The notes under the pieces are model-generated. The model was not told the origin of the DNA, did not search any database, and saw only the letters and a program-made list of their open reading frames with translations. Shown in pieces: positions 54,437 to 64,000 of a stretch of 64,000 nucleotides of DNA. The translations under genes and the position numbers were made by a program. Location: assembly GCF_963678635.1 (NCBI RefSeq), contig NC_087063.1:43786759-43850758 (forward strand), written 5' to 3'. Source of the DNA: Symsagittifera roscoffensis. Taxonomy: Eukaryota; Xenacoelomorpha; Acoela; Convolutidae. Within the stretch, counting starts at the first letter, position 1, and each line of letters opens with the position of its first letter.

Positions 54437-54947
54437 TGTTCCGACTTTCGATACGAAAGTAACGGAATATTTGTGATCGGGTGGGTTTTTTTCTTCAGAC
54501 AAATTTCGACTTTTTAACTAGCCATTTTTGACGGAACTTTTTATATCATTCAAAAAGTATTGTTGTCATGCGCTTAAATTTGAAATTATATTTCACCTGT
54601 GATCTTTTTTTGTCAAGTTATGGGGGTTTAATGATTGGCTTTTTGGCCAATTAGGGACAATAACGCGCGATTTATTTCGCGCTATTAACGCGTAAGCTGA
54701 GGTTTAATTCGTCTTTGAAATCGTTTCAAATTGATGCAAGGAAGATTATTTGCCATAGTTGATTATTTAATAGGAGCGAAATCTATTCTTTTTATGGCGT
54801 GTGGGGAGAAATTATATCGCGTTTAGAAATTTCAATTTTATTTTGTTACATTTAATATGTTAATGATATTTATGTAATTACTGCTCTATAAACCTTAAAA
54901 GACTGTCGGAACATTCAGGACTTCGCCCTGATACGAGCAGTCTTGTT
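54437..54947 (+). repeat. Hairpin-bounded ~510-bp repeat, copy 2
   Basis: Same ends as copy 1: start hairpin 54439-54467, end hairpin 54916-54945 (one G:T change in the stem). Internal similarity is moderate, so these are older, independently diverged copies. Confidence 0.8.
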
Positions 54948-55119
54948 GTAATTATTATAGTAGATGCTACTATATGACTTTGAAAGTTGACAAGGTGTTG
55001 GAGGAGATAAAAGAAATTAAAAGTTTCATTTGTTTTGATGTCTTAACAAGCGTTTACTATTTTAAAAAGGTTTATGAAAACTGTTTTATCGTTTTGCTTT
55101 AAGAAGTATTCGGTATAAC

Positions 55120-55331
55120 CAGGACTTTACCTTGATATAAGCAGTCTTGTTATTTTTGTATGTTAAATTTAGATAGTTCTAGTCTAAAATGCGCTTAAAT
55201 TTGAAATTATATTTCACCTGTGATCTTAAAACAGGTACTCGCGTTAAAACAGGATGCAGTTTCCAAAAAAAATTGAAAAAACTAATTTTTTTTTCTGAAT
55301 TTTTTAATTTACCTTGATACAAGCAGTCTTG
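55120..55331. repeat. Two further 3' hairpin ends of the same repeat
   Basis: CAGGACTTTACCTTGATATA..AGTCTTG at 55120-55149 and a 5'-trimmed version at 55308-55331. Between and after them lie fragments of the internal sequence (for example GCGCTTAAATTTGAAATTAT at 55191). Confidence 0.7.
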
Positions 55332-55572
55332 TTATTTTTGTATGTTGAATTCAGCTAGTTCTAGTCTAAAATGCGCGGGGTTTATGGGTAAGTACTCGCG
55401 TTAAAAAAGGATGCAGTTTCCAAAAAAGATTGAAAAAGAAACTAGTTTTGTTTCTGAATTTTTTTTAAAAATCAGCCCCCACTCCCTTTATAAAACAAAA
55501 AATGTTTTTCGCATAAAGCAAAAAAATAATAAGACCAAATAAGACCAAAAAGACCTCAATTTAGTAGGGAGC

Positions 55573-55683
55573 AATTCGTAAGACGACGGATTAATGCTCC
55601 GCTTACGCGTTATTAGCTCAAAATATATCCCGCATTATTTGTCCCAAATTTGTTAAAATGACAATCTTTAAACTCTTATTACT
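55573..55683 (-). repeat. Inverted fragment of the hairpin-bounded repeat
   Basis: Reverse complement of the internal part (AACGCGTTAGCGGA and GGGGTTTAAAGATTG region) of copy 1, so the cluster contains copies in both orientations. Confidence 0.7.
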
Positions 55684-56254
55684 TTGAGGCAGATAAATCT
55701 GGTTCAGACATTTTCCCAATTGAAATGAGGCATGCTAAGGGTTGCGACTAATGTTAGCGCTTTACGAAATCTAAAACTTTGCACATAAAAGTTTACTCAG
55801 CGATTGTTATTTAACACCCTTGGGTTTTCAGTTTAATTAATGAACCCCAACACGAGCAATTGCCAAAGTTCGTTTCCGTAGAAAATTACAGGTGAAAATT
55901 TCAGGCGTTCGATAACGCTGATGAGCAAAAACATTGTTTTTTGAAACCTGTAAACATATTCGATCTTTCTAATTACGCTTTCATTTTGGTTTTCACCATG
56001 ATATTTTTTTATCGGATAGTGGATTTGACTTTAAATGTTTTCACGTGATTGAAGACTTTACGATTCTATTCGTCTATAAAAGCCACATTTTGAGACTAAT
56101 TGATGCTGAGACTTAAGTCAGTTGAAATAAGATTTTTGAATTCCCACTGGTCATTAAGAAATTGCTTGCAAAAGTCACGAACCCTGTTGCAAAAAAACTA
56201 CAGCAACGATTGAGTTTTATAATGCTTTTGATTCCTCGACCCTTTGGTACTAAC

Positions 56255-56328
56255 CGAGCGTCTCTGCTGCTGACGTTTGATCTTCCTGGTGGTGGCGGTG
56301 AAATTATTGGCTTCTGTTTCGATGTCAC
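56255..56328 (-). CDS. R-SNARE, third exon: C-terminal half of SNARE motif and basic stretch
   Basis: Acceptor TTTTTAATCAG, donor GTTAGT, 74 bp. Joined in phase 1 to the exon at 56523-56623, it reads SDIETEANNF followed by TATTRKIKRQQQRRS. The hydrophobic heptad spacing continues that of the previous exon, and the basic run precedes the membrane anchor, as in VAMPs. Other frames over this exon are Pro-rich shadows. Confidence 0.75.
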
Positions 56329-56522
56329 CTGATTAAAAAGTAACCAAAGTTCCGAAAACTTCTACGCATAATCTGTAAAAACCAGTTTAAAGTTCATATG
56401 TCAATTTTGACATGAACAGTTATTTTGAGAAATTTTTATGAAAATTTTGAAGGAGCTCAAGTTATAACTTTGAGCGTGCGAGTAATGTATTTTCACGTGT
56501 TTTGCATTGGTGGTGTACTCAC

Positions 56523-56623
56523 TTGTTTGGCCCTGTAAATTGATCAGTCGGTTCTCTCTTTCGGCTATTTTCTGCAGATTCTTCGTCATCACAGCCTTAG
56601 TCGTATCCACGTCCGCCTGAACT
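56523..56623 (-). CDS. R-SNARE, second exon: N-terminal half of SNARE motif
   Basis: Acceptor TTTCCATAG before AGTTCAGG, donor GTGAGT. Its 101 bp encode VQADVDTTKAVMTKNLQKIA followed by ERENRLINLQGQT. The pattern V-x-x-V-M-x-x-N-L-x-K-I-x-E-R-x-x-R-L is that of an R-SNARE coiled coil, with the Arg of ERE at the zero-layer position. Such proteins sit on vesicles and pair with Q-SNAREs to drive fusion. A likely first exon (MTPSPGEESNLFKQG, 62635-62678) ends in the phase this exon needs. The total would be about 100 residues, normal for a short VAMP. Which subfamily member it is cannot be decided here. Confidence 0.8.
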
Positions 56624-56999
56624 CTATGGAAAATTTTTTCTGAAGAGGCTCTTTGATTGCGACAGCAGCATATTTTCAGGATGTTTCCGTTAAAAACTCT
56701 ACTTTTGAGATCACCGCAATTTGTATGAAAAACTCAAGAACGTTTATAAATATTCCGTTACCCGGGTTGACCTCCATAGATCGAAATTGGAAATCATACA
56801 ATTCCATAAACTAAATCTATGAAAAAATGCTAGTCAAACAAATTTCATAAACTTAGCTAAAATGGTGTCATCGAGTTTTTGAAGCACTTTTTTTTCTTGT
56901 TTGGCATAAAAGTCGGTTATCGTATTAAATAAAAAAAAAATTGTCGAAAAAGGCTTATCATATAATTTCAATCAATGAAAATTGTACGACTAGCATTTT

Positions 57000-57800
57000 T
57001 TTGATGGCGACAAGAAAACTTTCAAGAAAATTGCTTCAAAATTTTTTTTTCAACCGCAAATCGAATTTTGTACTCAAACAAACATTTTCCAAAAAAACAT
57101 TTTGCGTGCAAAATTTAATAATTTGTGTGCACAACATAATCCTGGATACACAAAATTGGAGTTTTTTTCCGTTTCTCTGGATAGCTTATTTTTCCAAAAA
57201 CGCTTAAAAATTCTATTTCTTTTGTATGACTTGATCAATGCCTGATAAATGAAAAACTCATTAAAAAAGTTTGATACTTTCACTATAAGATTTGTATCAG
57301 AAAACTCATACAGAACTCAGGTCGTTTTCAATACATTGTAAATACGATCAAACCTTTGGCGATTCTAGTTTTGAGTGAACCAAGTTTTTTTTCACTTGTG
57401 TTCGGTCACGAATACATCCCAAAAATATTGACAAATTAAATTTAAAAAATCTTTTTTTTTGGTTTATGGGAAAATGCTACTCATACAATTTCCATGAAAA
57501 ATCATTTATCCTAGACCGTTCATCTTCAACAGTTGCGACAAGAACCCGCCAATAAATTCTGTATTGCATCTTTTGCCAAAAGTCAATTTTTATCAGCTTT
57601 TAATTCAGGCGTAGATCCATAAAAATATAACTGTTGTTTTCGATAATTCGAAACATAAAAATTAGACGCGTAAGTACAAATGAAAATAGCCAAAATAAAC
57701 CAAAAAATGCTTCAAACCAATGATTGTAGAAAACAGAAGAAGAGAAAATATTCAACACGCGTCGCAAATCAGGCACCCTATTTTTAGTAAAAAATTTTCC
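57000..57800. other. Intron-like AT-rich DNA upstream of the R-SNARE second exon
   Basis: Shares short blocks with the duplicated units further right (CAGGCGTAGATCCATAAAAAT near 57607, cf. CAGGCGTAAAATGATAAAAA near 62318). Frames here are Phe/Lys-rich and not convincing as protein. Confidence 0.4.
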
Positions 57801-58469
57801 AATTTTGCCAATTGTTGAATCATTAGTTTATTTTTTTCTCAATTACAGTTCTTGTTGACACTAAACAAACAACAGCAGCAAAGCTTACACAAGGTTCTTA
57901 CATTTCTGTCAAGAAAACATGATCAAAATAACGAAGTGAAATGTTATTGCCTTATACTGAGAGCAGAGTGTACTAGCACGTTATGAACTATATTTCAGGT
58001 CGTTACAAATCATGATCATAAAGTTATACATAAACAGACCGAAAACTTTTTGACAACTATTGATTATAATTGAGTCAGAAAAATGGGCTCGAAATGATTA
58101 AATGATTTTTTCATTTTGTTACGAGTGTGGCTTGTACAAAACACGCTATGAAAATTCATTGCAGTGTAACTAAGGTAAAAAAGCGCTTTTAGTTGTGAGG
58201 CTATTAGGTTTGTTGATGCTTGAAACCGCTTCCATTTGGAGCCAAAAGATTAAATTGAGCTCTTTTACACATACTTATATTTAAATCCGAGCTTGACGCG
58301 TCCTGAAATGAGTCAAATGAGCTTAAGCTAGAGGCTAACAGTGTAGAAATGAAAAAGTAGGCACCCTGTACTTTGGCTTCGAAAAATTGTATGCTTAAAG
58401 CTTTTCAGTTTAAAAAATACTTGCTGACGCTGCAAGAAAACACATAGGTCAAAACAACTGAACTGGTTT

Positions 58470-58530
58470 CACTATCTTTTGCAGATCCTCTGTCATCACA
58501 GCCTTAGTCGTGCCCCCTTCCGACTGATTT
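58470..58530 (-). pseudogene. Truncated copy of the R-SNARE second exon (a)
   Basis: Minus strand reads TTKAVMTEDLQKI after a retained acceptor (TTTCCGTAG), then changes to a different sequence (ATAGTGAAAC) where the genuine exon continues ERENRL. No donor site at the expected place. Belongs to a tandem series with the copies at 61.7 and 63.9 kb. Confidence 0.7.
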
Positions 58531-58850
58531 CTACGGAAATTCTTTGTGTCTGAAGCCTCGTTGTTCGTTACAGACAAACAGTTTCAGAAATTTCCGTTGA
58601 ATACTATTTTGCGCTCACCGAAATTTGGATTGCTTGAGTTTTTTCTAAACTTCGTCTTTGATTTGCTTCCAATTCAAAAATAAAATATTAAAGCTTAAGC
58701 TATTTTTTCCAATAAGCCAAAATATAAAAATCAAAACAGTGGTTGCAGAAAACAGAAACAGAGACAGTAGTTCAACACACTGGCGGAATGAAGCTTTGAT
58801 TGCAACTCAGAAACCCTACTTTTGGTAAACATTCTCACAGTAACTAAACC

Positions 58851-59226
58851 CAAGGGCGGATTTAGGGGGGTGGTGGGGGGGGGGGGGGGGGCGGACGCTC
58901 TCCCTTCTCAGGGATTCGACACCCTGACGACCCAAAGGGACCCCCTTTATACTTTTTTGAGATATCAATTTTGGCGACGGACCTTAAAAGATTTTCTAAA
59001 GGCGCTTCGGTGCCAATAAATAGTAAATTTAAGGGGGGTGCAAAAACAGGCCAAAAATTTCAGCGTGCCTGCCGCGCAGAAATTTAAGCCAAAATAGAGT
59101 CTTTGTAGTGCTTTGGGAGAGCTCGGAAAGTCAATTTGGTCGACCTAAAAAAAAAGGTCGACAAAATTTTCGAAATGTTTCCGAAAATCCGCCGCCCCCC
59201 TCGAGATAATCCTAGATCCGCCTATG
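58851..59226 (-). mobile_element. hAT-type MITE, third copy (opposite orientation)
   Basis: Ends CAAGGGCGGATTTAGG and CCTAGATCCGCCTATG are diverged versions of the termini at 2957-3389. The flanking octamers ACTAAACC (58843-58850) and GCTAAACC (59227-59234) differ at one base, an 8-bp target-site duplication. Internal blocks match the element in inverted order (for example GGGAGAGCTCGGAAAG). It lies in the intron region upstream of the R-SNARE gene. Confidence 0.85.
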
Positions 59227-59479
59227 GCTAAACCTTAAAGTAAATGAGATTAAAAGGTAAATTTTGGGCACATTATAGAAATTTGTCAAAAAAATAATTG
59301 CGTTTTTTTTTAACACGTACTGACTACTTATATTTGCGCCAAATGCGCCTTTAGAAAAAAAAATTGACATGCACCCTAACGGTCTATCGTCCTTAAAGTG
59401 ATGTCGTGGTAAATTACTACCAAAAAGAGGATGAATTTTTTAGTAGCTAAAGACAACACCCCCCCCCCCCCTAGCTATA

Positions 59480-59524
59480 CCACTGCTTGATGAGGTTATT
59501 TTGTTCACCTGGTGACGGCGTCAT
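59480..59524 (-). pseudogene. Possible R-SNARE first-exon copy (a)
   Basis: ATG at 59524: MTPSPGEQNNLIKQW. Homologous to 62635-62678, but the donor-equivalent TG|GTATAG would create a TGA across the splice, so this copy is probably dead. Confidence 0.4.
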
Positions 59525-59670
59525 CGCTCTTGGTGCTCCTGTTTCCACGTACTGTCCCGTAACTCATTACTAAATATTTCTATTGCATCATAACTGAAAA
59601 GTTATTTAATATGTAAGTTAGTGTGAATTCAAGTAGTTATTTACTCTCTCGCTAGATTAAAAGAGCTCTT

Positions 59671-59693
59671 TGTTTTGTTTTGTTTTGTTTTGA
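59671..59693. repeat. (GTTTT)n microsatellite
   Basis: Four to five GTTTT pentamers. The matching place in the duplicated unit (about 62828) has only one, so it expanded after duplication. Confidence 0.85.
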
Positions 59694-60458
59694 TTCATGA
59701 CGCAAGACTCGTAAACTAGAACAACTGAAGCTCCATTTGTTCATCAAAGTGAACCTTGGATGTTCGACGAATTCCAAAAACAAATCATCTTCTTTGTTGG
59801 TTGAAAAACACTGTGTTGGCATTTATTGTCTCGATAAAACAAAACTAACCGGGATCATAGTTCAAATAGTAGAGAGATGCAACTATCAGAAAAACAATAA
59901 GAACCCGGGAACGTATGTTAAAAGCAGTCAATTGACAGAGTAGAAAAATACGAAGCATCGTCAAAACAACAAAAAAACTAACATGGAAATCAGGCAGCAT
60001 AGCACTCATACATCGGCTCTTTTTCCTTCCATATAAAGAGTATTGTACTTTTCATGGTGTAATTAGTCTGCATTTCAACATAACAGTCAGACAGTTAGAA
60101 CAGAATCTTTTAAACTTTATTGTAGGTGGCGAGGAGGATGGTAGTGTGGACAAAAAAGATCCCAAGCAGTCATCCTTCTTTTTAAATCAGAGTGCTATCT
60201 TTTGTTCGTGATGCAAGAATTGAAACACAAATGCTAGTACACTAGACAAATTGAAAAAAGCGAACTTGGTTAAGTTGCTCTAATTGACTAATACCCGCAT
60301 CCAAAATTAGACGTAAGAAATCGATTTGGATCAAGTTAACATCCCCCCCCCCCCCCTTATAGACAAAGTAATGATCCTCCACCCCAGCGCTTAAATTAAA
60401 TTAAATTTGCTAAGCGCTGCATGAAGAATGCTCGATTCTGATTGGCTGAAAACTTAGA

Positions 60459-60513
60459 ACCAAGTTAACATCCTCCCCGTAAATGTGTTTAGGTGGGAGG
60501 ATGTTAACTTGGT
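60459..60513. repeat. Perfect 19-bp hairpin
   Basis: ACCAAGTTAACATCCTCCC at 60459-60477 and its exact reverse complement at 60495-60513, with a 17-bp loop. A partial extra arm (AAGTTAACATCCCCCC) lies at about 60335. Just upstream is GAATGCTCGATTCTGATTGG, matching the ATTGG array unit of the M module. Confidence 0.95.
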
Positions 60514-60519
60514 CCATCG

Positions 60520-61060
60520 ATTTTAATGGATTATTTTGATGATTTTTTGATAATTATAATTCATTATGATTAACAAAATTAGGTGTTTAAAGGATTTATA
60601 AGGTGTCACAACAATATATTTGAATTATATCATATGGGTTATTCAATTTCATGAAATAAAAAACTCATAGAGATCCTTTGCTATTACTTGAACGGTTCCC
60701 GCAGTAGGTGAAAAATAAATCTTCCGAATCAATCATGAAACTAAAACAATTTGCTGATGTTTTGGTTCTTAAAAAAGCTTAAAATGCGCATCATGAAACA
60801 ACTCTAATGTCGAAGAAATAAACGTTAAAAGTTTGAATTGGCTCGAAAACTTTAAATTTAACTTCCTTGTGTTTCACAAGAACCAACGTCTAGGTAAAAA
60901 AAAACATAAAACATTGGCAACTCAGATGCAATTTCGAAGACAAAATGGGCAAACAAAAAGGATTATAATCGATTATAAGCGATTATAATGGATTTTTGTG
61001 CAAAACTTATGAGTTGGAAATTGGGATTAAACTAATGAATTATAATAGCAAGCAATATAA
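60520..61060. other. AT-rich region, no gene seen
   Basis: Contains repeated GATTATAAT words (60541-60990). No convincing reading frame. Confidence 0.4.
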
Positions 61061-61720
61061 ACCACGTGGTACAGCTGCTAAATCTAATCAATAAGAAAGA
61101 GCGTTAGGTCGGCCTTGGTCTATTCAAATTACGCAATTTTTTTCCAAACAATGAGAAGGCCGAAATAGTAGGCCTAAAGGAATGTAATTATAATTTATTC
61201 CAAGATACATGTTAAACCAAGTAAAAGCATTCACCATTGTTGAATAGTTAACTATTTTTTTCTCAATAATAGTTCTTGTCGCTACTAGAGAAACACCAGC
61301 AGCAAAGCTCACCCAAAAAGCTTACACATTTCAGCCAGGATAATAAGATCCAACTTAGTAAGTGAAGTGTTATTGCTTTACACTGAGTGCGGAGTGTACT
61401 AGCACGTTATGAACAATAATTCAGGTTGTTAACTGAACAATGAACACAAGTTTTACACAAACAGACAGAAAAATATTTCGGCAACTTTTGATTACATTTG
61501 ATTCAGAAAAATGGGCTCAATTTTATTACTACTTAAATCCGAGCTTGACCCGCGTTGAAAAGAGTCAACTTATTTTAAGCAAAAGGCTAACAGTGTAGAA
61601 ACAAAAAAAGCACCTAGTAGTTTTGCTTCGAAATATCATATGCCTAAAGTTTTTCAGGTGAAAAAATTTGCTGACGTCGCAAAATAAAAACACATCGAAA
61701 AAACAACTGAATCAGTTTTA

Positions 61721-61786
61721 CTATCTTCTGCAGATTCTCTGTCATGAAAGCTTGAGCCGCACCTACATCCGCATCCGACTGATCTC
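61721..61786 (-). pseudogene. Truncated copy of the R-SNARE second exon (b)
   Basis: Minus strand reads QAFMTENLQKI after a retained CTCTACG/CGTAGAG acceptor region, followed by the same foreign ATAGTAAAAC as copy (a). Part of the ~2-3-kb tandem repeat units of 57.8-64.0 kb. Confidence 0.7.
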
Positions 61787-62634
61787 TACGAAAAAAATTG
61801 TTTGAAGCCTCTTTGCTCGTTACAGCAAAATTGTTTCAGAAAATTCCATTTAAAACTGTTTTTGCTCTCTCGAAATTTGTAGAAAGAAACTGCCCGTGAG
61901 TAAATACTCGGTTACTCTCTTCAAAAACTGCAACATGAAACCCGCCAGTAAGTTTTGGATTGCGTAGTTTTTTTCAGCTTCTAAAACAGACGTAAAACAA
62001 AAAAAATTCTAGCTGTTGTTTCTGATAAGCAAAAACATAAAAAGTAGATACATAAGTACAAATAGAAGTCGAAGTGGTCAAATTACACAAAAAAATGTTT
62101 GAAAACAGTAGTTGTTGGAAACAGGGGTAGAGAAAATGGTCAACAGACGGGCGGAAGGAAGCTTGCATTGCAACTCAGAAACCCTTCTTTGGGAAAAAAT
62201 CTCCACAATATCTAAATTTTTTTTAAAACAATGAGACAAAAATGCCAATTTTCGGTCACTTTTGGAGATTACATAATTTATATTTTTCCAAAGGTCATTT
62301 TTAATAAGCTTCTAAATCAGGCGTAAAATGATAAAAATCTGGCTGTTGTTTCTGATGAAACAAAAAACATAAAAAGCATTTTTTATCAAAAAATAATTGC
62401 GTTTTATTACGGAAAAATTGCGTTTTCTTACCAAAAAATTGCATCTGGTTACCAAATTACTGCATAATTTTAGCGCAATTCTAAATGTATGTTTGCACCA
62501 GATGCGCTCTCGGGAGAAAAATAATTGGTCCAGATTAAACCTAGCGTACTATCAGCCAAAAGATGATGTCGTCGTAAAATACAACCAGAAGGGAATGAAC
62601 TTTTGGTGGCTAGGGTGCCCTCCCCTAAATATAC

Positions 62635-62678
62635 CCTTGTTTGAAGAGGTTACTTTCTTCACCCGGTGATGGCGTCAT
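62635..62678 (-). CDS. Candidate R-SNARE first exon
   Basis: ATG at 62678 encodes MTPSPGEESNLFKQ plus GG at a donor-like GTATAT. The two leftover bases plus the first base of the exon at 56623 complete a glycine codon. A short disordered N-terminus before the SNARE motif is typical for synaptobrevin-like proteins. Evidence is phase compatibility, duplication together with the SNARE exon, and position; a transcript would be needed to prove it. Confidence 0.45.
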
Positions 62679-62952
62679 TGCTCTTGGTGCTTCTGGTTCC
62701 ACAAACTATCTCGTATACCATTTCTAATTATTTCTTTTGCATCATAACTCAAAATTTACTTAATCTGTAAGTTATTGTGAATTCAAGAAGTTATTTACTC
62801 TTTTGCTAGTTTAAAAGAGCTCTTTAATTTGTTTTGATTCAAAAAACAAAACTCATAAACAAAGTTAACTGAAACATGCTTTGAACCTGAGATATTCGAT
62901 GAATTCCAAAAACGAGTCATCTTCTATATTTAATAAAGGCATGAAATCACAT

Positions 62953-63062
62953 GGTACCGCTGCTATTTCTAATCAATTAAAAGGAGAGTTACGCTGGCCT
63001 TGGTCAATTCAAATTACCCAGCGTAACGCTCCTTTTAATTGATTAGAAATAGCAGCGGTACC
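62953..63062. repeat. 45-bp near-perfect inverted repeat with 15-bp tandem tail
   Basis: Left arm 62953-62997 (GGTACCGCTGCTATTTC..ACGCTGG) and right arm 63018-63062 differ at one position, with a 20-bp spacer. The right arm is followed by two more copies of AATAGCAGCGGTACC-like 15-mers to 63090. The related single-arm sequence is at 61063-61130 (GGTACAGCTGCTAAATC..), so the second arm was added here. Confidence 0.93.
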
Positions 63063-63850
63063 AATAGCAGCGGTACCAATAGCAGCGGTGTCAAATTTTT
63101 TTCCATTAGATGAAAAAACCTACATAGTATGGTTAAAGGATTGTAACTATTTTTGTTGCATCCATAATCTTAAATAAGGAGGAAGAGTTGCCAATTGTTA
63201 GATACCCAGTATGTCTTTTTCTGAACTACAGTTCTTGTCGCTACTAAACAAACAGGAGCAGCAAAGCTTACACATAATTTACACATTTCAGTCAAGATAA
63301 CAGGATCAACCTTACTGAGTGTAGATTTATTGTCTTACACTGAGTTCGTAGTGTACTACCACTTTATGAACTATAATTCAGGTCGTTACCTGAGTAGTGA
63401 AAACATATTTTGCGGAAACAGAGAGAACCATTTTACGACAACTTTTGAATATATTTGAGTCCGAAATAGTCTCAAATTTATCAAAAAAATTTTTTGCCTT
63501 AAAATGAATGAGGCTTGTACTAGGTTTGTTATGAAACTTCAATTTTGGGTAAATCAAAAGGTAAATTGAATTCGCTTAGTTGAGAGGCTATTAAGTTTGT
63601 TGAGGCTTGACATGATTTCCATTGCGAAATAACTTGATGAAATTGAAAACTCACATAGAGATTAAACACTTAAATCAGAGCTTGACGCGTGCTGAAATGA
63701 GTGAAACAAGCTTAAGCAACAGGCTAGCCGTGATTGAACAACAACGGAGGCCTTGTACTTATGCTTTGAAATATCGTATGCTTTAAGTTTTCAGGTTAAT
63801 TTTGCTGGCGCTGCAAGAAAACACTTGAGGCAAACAACTGAAACAGTTTC

Positions 63851-63911
63851 ACTATCTTCTGCAGATTCCCCATCTGCACGGCCTTGGTCGTACCCACGTC
63901 CGACTGAACTC
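63851..63911 (-). pseudogene. Truncated copy of the R-SNARE second exon (c)
   Basis: Minus strand reads VQSDVGTTKAV then NLQKI after a good acceptor (TTTTCCGTAG), and then ATAGTGAAACTG as in the other truncated copies. It is the most upstream copy in the window. Confidence 0.7.
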
Positions 63912-64000
63912 TACGGAAAATTTTTTTACCTGAAGCATTATTGTGCGTTACAAGAAAAAATTTCAGAAATTTTTGTTGAAATATATTTTTGCGCTCACCA

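Larger units (their letters stand above)
57800..64000. repeat. Tandem duplicated units upstream of the R-SNARE core
   Basis: Shared blocks recur in the same order: CAGTTCTTGT(T/C)G(A/C)(C/T)ACTA near 57847, 61269 and 63228; GTGTACTAGCACGTTATGAAC near 57968 and 61394; the truncated SNARE exon near 58500, 61750 and 63880; the first-exon block near 59520 and 62675. Units are about 2.1-3.3 kb, unequal because of insertions such as the MITE. Confidence 0.8.

Noticed and set aside
62397-62669. 90-codon plus-strand frame with Lys/Leu repeats
   Set aside because: It has a simple-repeat start (TTGCGTTTT..TTACCAAAAAA) and runs antisense across the candidate first SNARE exon.
1-64000. tRNA and rRNA genes
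   Set aside because: I looked for clover-leaf A/B-box patterns and rRNA-like conserved blocks and noticed none; a covariance-model search would be needed to be sure.

Overview
This window looks like a repeat-rich stretch of an AT-rich invertebrate metazoan nuclear genome, most probably a cnidarian. The evidence for a eukaryote is direct: spliced exons with GT..AG introns in matching phase, AATAAA-type poly(A) signals, a synaptobrevin-type R-SNARE gene, a Ty3/gypsy retrotransposon, hAT-type MITEs, satellite DNA and microsatellites. The cnidarian suggestion rests on my memory that the type-B DNA polymerase family seen here is common in cnidarian genome annotations; it is inference.

Layout. 1-1660: a ~207-bp satellite organised as a three-monomer higher-order repeat. 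1620-8376: a ~3.38-kb segment present twice in tandem; each copy carries an identically placed hAT MITE and the 5' part of a gypsy gag gene. The second copy continues into the rest of a decayed Ty3/gypsy element (gag, protease, RT, RNase H, integrase), which runs into a (TCTA)n microsatellite at 12.2 kb. 12.84-36.71: the most unusual part, a virus- or Polinton-like cassette in two large tandem units. Each unit has a minus-strand type-B DNA polymerase gene with an N-terminal zinc-finger region, plus-strand small genes, an acidic-tail gene and a 3.15-kb 'M' module. M occurs twice in unit I and once, 3'-truncated, in unit II. Every polymerase copy is broken. Regularly spaced CCAAT/ATTGG arrays sit in front of the genes, and M carries a two-exon gene that starts with the same zinc-finger region as the polymerase.

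36.7-42.3: a ~4-kb segmental duplication (repeats R and S) around three minus-strand ORFs I do not recognise. 42.3-51: remnants of spliced or disrupted unrecognised genes, several visible only if in-frame stops or frameshifts are read through, plus exon-like tandem duplications. 51.7-52.4: two degenerate minisatellites. 52.7-64.0: a minus-strand R-SNARE (VAMP/synaptobrevin-like) gene whose exons join in consistent phase. Its upstream part is duplicated in tandem, with three truncated copies of the SNARE exon. Its last intron holds hairpin-bounded ~510-bp repeats, and two long perfect hairpins lie in the upstream duplicated region.

The intact-looking items are the R-SNARE gene, the acidic-tail gene in unit II and possibly two or three small ORFs; nearly everything else is decayed mobile or duplicated DNA.
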